Below are positions 56,181 through 64,000 of a stretch of DNA of 64,000 nucleotides, piece after piece. Positions within the stretch are counted from its first letter, which is position 1, and the number at the start of each line of letters is the position of its first letter. The notes beneath the pieces are model-generated. The model was not told where the DNA came from, ran no database searches, and saw nothing but the letters and a program-made list of their open reading frames with translations. The stretch is taken from contig NZ_ANMO01000116.1 in the NCBI RefSeq assembly GCF_000338295.1, positions 86,191-150,190 on the forward strand, in the 5' to 3' direction. This DNA is from Rhodopirellula europaea 6C. Its GTDB lineage: Bacteria > Planctomycetota > Planctomycetia > Pirellulales > Pirellulaceae. The position numbers were made by a program, and so were the translations under genes.

Positions 56181-57248
56181 TCACATCGCGATGATCATTT
56201 CCAGAAACTCGTGTTCCGTCATGATTTTCACGGGGGCACCCTCGGCGGCCAGCTGCCGAGCGGTGGCTTCTTTGACGCTCATCGTGCGACTCGCCTGAAC
56301 CGTTCGCGAATCGGGATCGCCGACGACGACCAAGTCCGTTTTTCGCGAAACACTGGTCTGGCATTTTCCGCCACATCGGGAGGTCAGCATTTCGGCTTCC
56401 TCCCGCTGCAATTTTCGCAGCACCCCGGTGAAGACCACTTTTCGGCCCTCGAGCGGACGGATGAAGTCAGCACGAATCATCAATCGCTGCAAATCCACGC
56501 CGCTGTCGCTGATCCCGCAGGGCCGAGTCGGAGCGGGGGCGAAGGAGGCGGATGGAGCCGCCGAACTCGAAATCGCGGAACCAGCCATCGTCGATCCCGC
56601 GATCGCGACTTCGGGAGTCCGTGAGGAAGAGCGTCGCGAGGAAGATTTTCGCCGGGTCGATGCACGCCTGGACGTCGGTCCTTTCTTTCCCCAGGAACCT
56701 GCGCTACCCCGAGACAAGGAAAGCTTCGATTCCAAAGCCTCCAATGTGGTCGCCCCGGAGTCTTCCGCCGCGGCCAAAGCGATCTTGGCACAGGCGATCG
56801 AATCTTCCAAAGCATCGTGATGGCGAAACCGAATGCCCAGCCAATCGGACAATGGCTTCAAGCCAAACCGAGGTTGTTGTGGCCAAGTCCGCCGAGCGAT
56901 CGCTCGCGTGCAACTGTATTGCATGTCCGGAACGGGATGGTCGTGCGATTCCAAGCAAGCCATCAACACGCCGAGATCAAAGCTGGCGTTGTGAGCGATC
57001 AAGCAATCATCGCCCAGCGTGGATTGGATCTCCGGCCACAACTCGCCAAATTCGGATTCGTCACGCACCATGCCGGGCGTGATGCCGTGGATCTGAATGT
57101 TGGCGGGTGAAAAGACAAACGGCCGCGGTCGAATCAGCCAGCAAGCTGAGTCAACGATCTCCCCGCCGCGAACGCGAACCGCCGCCAATTGACAGGCACT
57201 GTCCGAACGACGCGTTGCCGTTTCAAAATCGATCGCGGTGAAATCCAT
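56181..57248 (-). CDS. DnaQ-like 3'-5' exonuclease with BRCT domain
   Basis: A 355-residue protein. The N-terminal DEDDh exonuclease (residues 1-165) has Asp7 and Glu9 in TAIDFETATRR, Asp91 in LIAHNASFDLGVL, and His144 and Asp149 in RHHDALEDSIACAK. The central 75 residues are Ser/Arg-rich and flexible (RRASTRRKSSSRRSSSRTPE). The C-terminal BRCT domain (LEGRKVVFTGVLRKLQREEA, TSRCGGKCQTSVSRKTDLVV) resembles that of DNA ligase and DNA polymerase III epsilon-BRCT fusions. Likely a proofreading or repair nuclease tethered to damage or replication proteins. The replicative DnaQ may be another gene; this one has no companion polymerase nearby. It starts at the ATG at 57248 and follows carB's upstream region. 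Confidence 0.9.
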   Translation of the reverse strand: MDFTAIDFETATRRSDSACQLAAVRVRGGEIVDSACWLIRPRPFVFSPANIQIHGITPGMVRDESEFGELWPEIQSTLGDDCLIAHNASFDLGVLMACLESHDHPVPDMQYSCTRAIARRTWPQQPRFGLKPLSDWLGIRFRHHDALEDSIACAKIALAAAEDSGATTLEALESKLSLSRGSAGSWGKKGPTSRRASTRRKSSSRRSSSRTPEVAIAGSTMAGSAISSSAAPSASFAPAPTRPCGISDSGVDLQRLMIRADFIRPLEGRKVVFTGVLRKLQREEAEMLTSRCGGKCQTSVSRKTDLVVVGDPDSRTVQASRTMSVKEATARQLAAEGAPVKIMTEHEFLEMIIAM

Positions 57249-57309
57249 GACGCAGTTCTAAGTCGGCTCGCTTTGACTTGTCAAACCCTTCGCGAAACGG
57301 GCTGATGCA

Positions 57310-58806
57310 TCACGCTAGAATGTCGTGGATGACGTGGGCTTCTTCCACGCCAGTCAAACGTTGATCGAGTCCAAGGAATGGGAACGTCAATCGTTCGTGA
57401 TCGATTCCCAGTTGGTGCAGGATCGTTGCGTTGAAGTCACGCACGTGAACCGGGTTCTCAACCACGTTGTAGCTGAAGTCGTCGGTGACGCCGTGGGTGA
57501 TACCGCCTTTGACGCCGCCGCCGGCCATCCAAGTCGTGAAGCAACGAGGATGATGATCGCGACCGTAATCCTTGTGCGTCAGTTTGCCTTGGCAATACGT
57601 CGTGCGTCCGAACTCGCCCGCGAAAACGACCAAGGTGTCGTCGAGCATTCCGCGTTGACGCAAATCGCGAATCAGTGCGGCGCACGGTTGATCGACATCG
57701 TACGCTTGGCCACGAATTTTCTTGGGCAGGTGCGAGTGATGATCCCAACCGCGGTGGAATAGTTGAACAAATCGAACGTCGCGTTCGACCATTCGGCGTG
57801 CCATCAAGCAGTTGCGTGCAAACGAGCCGCTCTTGTGAACTTCCGGGCCGTACATCGCCAACGTGTCTTCGGTTTCTTGGCTCAGATCGGTCAGTTCCGG
57901 CACCGATGCCTGCATCCGAAATGCCATCTCTTGTTGAGCGATGGTGGTCAGGATCTCCGGATCACCGCTTTGATGCATGTGTTGACGATTCAGATCCGTG
58001 ACCAGGTCCAGCATCTTTTGCCGGCTTTCTCGGTTTACGCCTTCCGGATTGGAAAGGAACAAAACCGGATCGCCCGATGGCTGAAAGGAAACGCCTTGGT
58101 GCTTCGATGGCAAATAACCGGATCCCCACAATCGACTGTAGAGAGCTTGGATGTTGGCTTTGTCGCCGCTCCAAAACGCTGAGTTGAGAACGATAAAATC
58201 GGGCAGGTTCTCATTCATCCGACCGAGGCCGTAGCTCAGCCACGAACCTAAGCTTGCTTTGCCAGCGATTTCCGATCCGGTGCAGAACAGCGTTTTGCCG
58301 GGATCGTGATTGATTGCATCCGTGTGCGTGGATCGAATCAAGCAAATGTCATCGATGACGGTTCCAAGGTGCGGGAGCAGTTCGCTGAGATGGATCCCGT
58401 TTTCGCCATGCCGCGAAAATTCGAACATTGATGGTGCGATGATCTGCTCTTTGCCGCGCGTCATCGCGGTGACGCGTTGCCCGTTGCTGACGCTGGGCGG
58501 GAGTGGTTGCTTGAACTGCTTGGCGAGCTCGGGTTTGTAATCAAACAAATCCATTTGGCTGGGGGCGCCCGCCATGAACAGGAAGATCACCCGTTTGGCT
58601 TTGGCGGGAAAGTGCAGACCTTCCATCTCACCGGCTTTCAAGTCCGCGGCTTGCTTGTCGATCGACTTGGCTTCGTTGGCTTGCGCCCGAGCGACGATTG
58701 ATCCCAATGCGGCGGCACCGAGCCCCATGCCGGATTGCTGCAAGAACTGACGTCGACCCGATAGGTTGGTCAGCGTTTGTAAAGCGGCGTTTTGCGAAGA
58801 TTTCAT
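57310..58806 (-). CDS. DUF1501 protein, Tat-exported
   Basis: A 498-residue DUF1501 protein. The start at 58806 gives a twin-arginine signal ([22 protein letters not shown] at 18-19). Motifs: [77 protein letters not shown] and [20 protein letters not shown]. It is encoded 60 bases downstream of the PSCyt1/DUF1549/DUF1553 gene, the same order as at 42418-46707. The two DUF1501 proteins share the metal-site residues but diverge elsewhere. Function not established. Confidence 0.9.
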   Translation of the reverse strand: MKSSQNAALQTLTNLSGRRQFLQQSGMGLGAAALGSIVARAQANEAKSIDKQAADLKAGEMEGLHFPAKAKRVIFLFMAGAPSQMDLFDYKPELAKQFKQPLPPSVSNGQRVTAMTRGKEQIIAPSMFEFSRHGENGIHLSELLPHLGTVIDDICLIRSTHTDAINHDPGKTLFCTGSEIAGKASLGSWLSYGLGRMNENLPDFIVLNSAFWSGDKANIQALYSRLWGSGYLPSKHQGVSFQPSGDPVLFLSNPEGVNRESRQKMLDLVTDLNRQHMHQSGDPEILTTIAQQEMAFRMQASVPELTDLSQETEDTLAMYGPEVHKSGSFARNCLMARRMVERDVRFVQLFHRGWDHHSHLPKKIRGQAYDVDQPCAALIRDLRQRGMLDDTLVVFAGEFGRTTYCQGKLTHKDYGRDHHPRCFTTWMAGGGVKGGITHGVTDDFSYNVVENPVHVRDFNATILHQLGIDHERLTFPFLGLDQRLTGVEEAHVIHDILA

Positions 58807-58866
58807 GGCGAAATTTGTGAAAGAGTGGTTCGAATTCGTTGGCGGGTTGCGGTCGGGAACGTGGCG

Positions 58867-61359
58867 TCATTCCCGCGTTCGAACACAATCCAAATTCAAG
58901 ATGGAATGAACCACCATTGTCCATGCGGCCAAGCGGACTTGGTCGGGTGCCGCCGATACCGACTGGACCAACGGATCCGTGCATCGTTGCACGAGGGCGG
59001 TCGCCTCGGCGGGTTGTGACTCGTACAGCGACTGAAAACCATCCAGCGATCGCGAAAGTGATTCGAGCACGTCAGCGTTTGGTGGTCGCGAAGTGATCGT
59101 TTCATACGCGGCAGCCAAACGCTTGTGATTGGTCCCGTCGTCTGAGTTCAATGATTCATCATCGAGCAATCGTTTAGCCAGTGTCGTTGATGCGCTGAAG
59201 AACTGAGGTTCGTTCATCAGCATGAGAGCCTGCAGCGGCGTGTTGGTGCGTTCCCGCCGAGCAATGCAACTGTCGCGATTGGGTGCGTCAAAGATGGTCA
59301 TCTGCGGCGGTGGCAAACCACGTTTCCAAAACGTGTAGACGCTTCGCCGAACAGCTTTCTCACCCGAGTCAGGAACGTAGCTGTTCGGGTAAGAGGTCGG
59401 CATCGCGACGATCGTCCATAACCCTTTCGGTTGAGGTGGTTTGACGCTTTGTCCATACATCGTCGGGCTGAGCAGGCCACAAACCGAGAGGACTTGGTCG
59501 CGAATCACTTCGGCATCGAGTCGGTAACGAGAACCGCGAGCGAGCAATCGGTTCTGCGGGTCAGCGACAAAGGATTCTCGAGGAGCGATTGAGGATTGCT
59601 GATAAGTTTCCGTGTTGACGATCGAACGCATCAAGCCTTGCACGTCCCAGCCGGAATCGATGAACTCGATGGCAAGGTGATCCAGCAGTTGCGGATGCGA
59701 CGGCAGTTGTCCTTGGGCACCAAAGTCTTCGGATGTCTTGACCAGCCCAACACCAAAGAGTTGTTGCCAAAATCGATTGACGGTGACGCGCGCGGTCAGC
59801 GGGTTGGATGGATCAACCATCCACTGAGCCAAATCCATCCGTGTTTTTAAAGAGTCGGGATCGTTGCCGTCTGGCATCGGCGGCAGGAATGAAGGCGTGT
59901 TGCGTGAGACAACTTCACCGGGGGCGTCGTAGGCACCGCGAATCAGGATGTGAGCCGGGCGGATTTCCGCTCGCTCTTTCATCACCAGGGTTGCGGGAAC
60001 GTTGACCAAAACACCGTCGCGTTCCTTGTTCAGTTTTGCGATCGTGGCTTGAACTTGTTGCAGTTTCTGCTTGCGTTCTTCCGGTGATGATTCTGGCTCG
60101 GCCTTCTCTTCGCTTTGCTCGACATTCTCGGTGGGAGGTTGAGGATTGGAGGCAGCGGCATCTTCATTCTTGGGTGGTTCCGGCTTGGGTTGTAGATCTT
60201 TCGCTTCCGTTTGCAAACGAGCGATCTCGGCGTTCAATCGTGCCAGTGTTTGGGATTGTTCTTCCGTCGGGAATTCGATGTACGGCGGTTGAAGTCCGCG
60301 TAGAAAATCGGTGCCTCGACGTCCTCCCGTTTCGGGGGCTCCATCAAAGTTGTTGAAGAACGCGTAGAGCGAATAGAAGTCCTTCTGCGAGATGGGATCG
60401 TATTTGTGATCGTGGCAAACGGCACACTGCAGGGTCAGGCCCATGAACGCGGTGCCGACCGCGGAAACTCGATCAACGACATTCTTGACGAAGCTTTCTT
60501 CTGGCAATGCTGTCCCACGGTCAATGATCAAGTGCAATCGATTGAATCCTGACGCGGTCAGTTGATCGACGCTGGGATCGGGGTGCAGATCGCCGGCGAT
60601 TTGGTCAACGATGAATTGGTCAAACGGCAAGTTCTCGTTGAACGACCGAATCACCCAGTCGCGATACGGTGTCATCTCGCGGTAGTGGTCGTGGTGCATC
60701 CCGTTGGTGTCGGCGAACCGGACGAGGTCCAACCAGTAACGCGCCATGTGCTCACCGAAGGCAGGTTTCGCGATGACGCGATCCACGAGGTCTTGGTAAG
60801 CGGTTTCTGAATCGTCGTTCAGGAACGCGTCGATCTCTTCTGCTGTCGGCGGTAACCCGGTCAGGTCCAGTGACAGACGACGGATCAGCGTTCGACGGTC
60901 GGCTCGGGGACGCGGCGTCAGCCCTTTGGATTCCATTTTGGAACGCACAAATCGATCGATCGGAGCATCCCACTCGTCGTGCGCCAAATCGGGCAAGGAT
61001 GGTTTGCTCGGTGTGACAAATGCCCAATGGGTTTCGTAGGGGGCACCCTGCTCGATCCACTGTTTCAGAATTTTGATCTGCTCGGGCTTCAGCGGTTTGT
61101 GCATGTCCGGCGGCGGCATGATCGAATCGGGATCTTCGGATTCGATCCGGACCAGCACCTCGTCCAGGTCGGCTTCGCCCTCGACGTCCAGCCGGAATCC
61201 CGCTGCGTTGTTGTTTTCATCGGGACCGTGACAGGCAAAGCAATGGTTCGAAAGAATCGGCCGCACGTCTTCTTGGAAAGAAACCTCGTCCGCGTTTGCT
61301 GGCAGGATCCAAGCGAGAAGGAGCGTGAGAACGCTAAAACCGAGTGAAATCGGACTCAT
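58867..61359 (-). CDS. Secreted PSCyt1 / DUF1549 / DUF1553 protein
   Basis: An 830-residue exported protein from ATG 61359 (an ATG at 61395 is also possible; the frame extends to 61659 with unlikely sequence). Signal peptide [20 protein letters not shown], then PSCyt1 with CFACH (Cys40, Cys43, His44). DUF1549: [20 protein letters not shown] and [20 protein letters not shown]; a second CxxCH is in [23 protein letters not shown]1553: [40 protein letters not shown] and [19 protein letters not shown] Pro/Glu/Gln-rich linker of about 60 residues ([20 protein letters not shown]) separates the halves, which is longer than in the relative at 42418. Its DUF1501 partner follows 60 bases downstream. Confidence 0.9.
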   Translation of the reverse strand: MSPISLGFSVLTLLLAWILPANADEVSFQEDVRPILSNHCFACHGPDENNNAAGFRLDVEGEADLDEVLVRIESEDPDSIMPPPDMHKPLKPEQIKILKQWIEQGAPYETHWAFVTPSKPSLPDLAHDEWDAPIDRFVRSKMESKGLTPRPRADRRTLIRRLSLDLTGLPPTAEEIDAFLNDDSETAYQDLVDRVIAKPAFGEHMARYWLDLVRFADTNGMHHDHYREMTPYRDWVIRSFNENLPFDQFIVDQIAGDLHPDPSVDQLTASGFNRLHLIIDRGTALPEESFVKNVVDRVSAVGTAFMGLTLQCAVCHDHKYDPISQKDFYSLYAFFNNFDGAPETGGRRGTDFLRGLQPPYIEFPTEEQSQTLARLNAEIARLQTEAKDLQPKPEPPKNEDAAASNPQPPTENVEQSEEKAEPESSPEERKQKLQQVQATIAKLNKERDGVLVNVPATLVMKERAEIRPAHILIRGAYDAPGEVVSRNTPSFLPPMPDGNDPDSLKTRMDLAQWMVDPSNPLTARVTVNRFWQQLFGVGLVKTSEDFGAQGQLPSHPQLLDHLAIEFIDSGWDVQGLMRSIVNTETYQQSSIAPRESFVADPQNRLLARGSRYRLDAEVIRDQVLSVCGLLSPTMYGQSVKPPQPKGLWTIVAMPTSYPNSYVPDSGEKAVRRSVYTFWKRGLPPPQMTIFDAPNRDSCIARRERTNTPLQALMLMNEPQFFSASTTLAKRLLDDESLNSDDGTNHKRLAAAYETITSRPPNADVLESLSRSLDGFQSLYESQPAEATALVQRCTDPLVQSVSAAPDQVRLAAWTMVVHSILNLDCVRTRE

Positions 61360-61684
61360 CGCGGTGGAAACCACGGGGGAAAAGGACGCAGGCATTCGCG
61401 AGGCGGGGGTGGTCGAGGAGCAATTTGGAGGGCGAGTTCCATTTTGGTCCACCTTCGGGGGCATCGCAACTGAATAGAGCTGGATGTGTTGCGAAGTGCG
61501 AAGGAATGTCGCGACTTTGCTTCGTCGCGTCGCGTCACGCGTGTTTTTGCCTGGGAAAGAGCCGTGAAACCCGAGGCGAACTCGAACTGAACTTCTACTG
61601 TCCCCCCCTGAACCGCTATTCTTGGCAATCGATTCGCGACTTCGTATCTCGCGACCCATCCTTGTTCAGAAAGAAATTTGTCTG
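61360..61684. other. Divergent promoter region between PSCyt1 and thrS
   Basis: A 325-base region expected to hold promoters for the minus-strand PSCyt1 gene and for thrS. No T-box-like stem, operator or terminator is recognised by eye. Frames in the region extend both genes but lack conserved sequence. Confidence 0.5.
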
Positions 61685-63916
<2,232 letters not shown>

Positions 63917-64000
63917 TCGACTGCTGCCAATCGGGTTTTGAGCTGTTACTAGTTTAGTCACCTAGTATATCGCTCTACTCCGACTGCGGAGGTCGTGCAG

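Noticed and set aside
63917..64000. AT-rich tail after thrS
   Set aside because: Only 84 bases, with no hairpin, tRNA or reading frame that can be supported.

Overview
The window looks like chromosome of a marine planctomycete close to Rhodopirellula. The reasons are the families it carries, not a database search: three pairs of secreted cytochrome-like proteins (PSCyt1 with DUF1549/DUF1553 or DUF1587-DUF1592) with DUF1501 or DUF1552 partners, two secreted sulfatases, DUF1080, TIGR03000, SHD1 and DUF1844 proteins, and Tat-exported sugar isomerases. Coding density is high, GTG starts and short overlapping starts are common, and clear Shine-Dalgarno sites are scarce.

Layout. 1-116 is the start of a probable glycosyltransferase running off the left edge. 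340-6965 holds an aldo/keto reductase, a DUF1552 + DUF1592-type pair (minus), and a coupled TPR/WXG100-like pair. 7291-14052 is a plus-strand run: sugar isomerase, Gfo/Idh/MocA oxidoreductase, then glcD-glcE-glcF (three-subunit glycolate oxidase) and a small acidic protein. A DEAD-box helicase follows. 15825-23297 (minus) is a four-gene operon: giant TPR protein, ExbB/TolQ, ExbD/TolR, and a 920-residue protein with a TonB-type SxxxH transmembrane motif, a long Pro-rich linker and a terpenoid-cyclase-like toroid. I regard this as the most interesting system here. DUF1844 and pyrG follow, then small unknown genes, a PQQ-propeller protein, a Tat-exported isomerase and a Ser/Gly-rich TIGR03000 surface protein with a good terminator.

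31924-36564 (minus) is a coupled run DUF1080 - HAD phosphatase - Ppx/GppA - secreted Pcm. ilvD follows on the plus strand. 38459-46707 is a secreted catabolic island: two sulfatases, a PSCyt1/DUF1549/DUF1553 protein and a DUF1501 protein. Two REP-like arrays bracket the first sulfatase. 46708-47014 holds two further structured repeats between convergent genes. pepA and an NtrC-type regulator follow. 50301-50793 is a small four-helix-bundle (23S IVP-like) gene inside a 30-bp near-perfect inverted repeat, resembling an rRNA intervening sequence outside rRNA. An SHD1 protein, carB with a terminator, a DnaQ-BRCT exonuclease, a third PSCyt1/DUF1501 pair and thrS close the window.

No tRNA, rRNA, CRISPR array, phage or transposase gene was found. 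Function calls rest on motifs read by eye.
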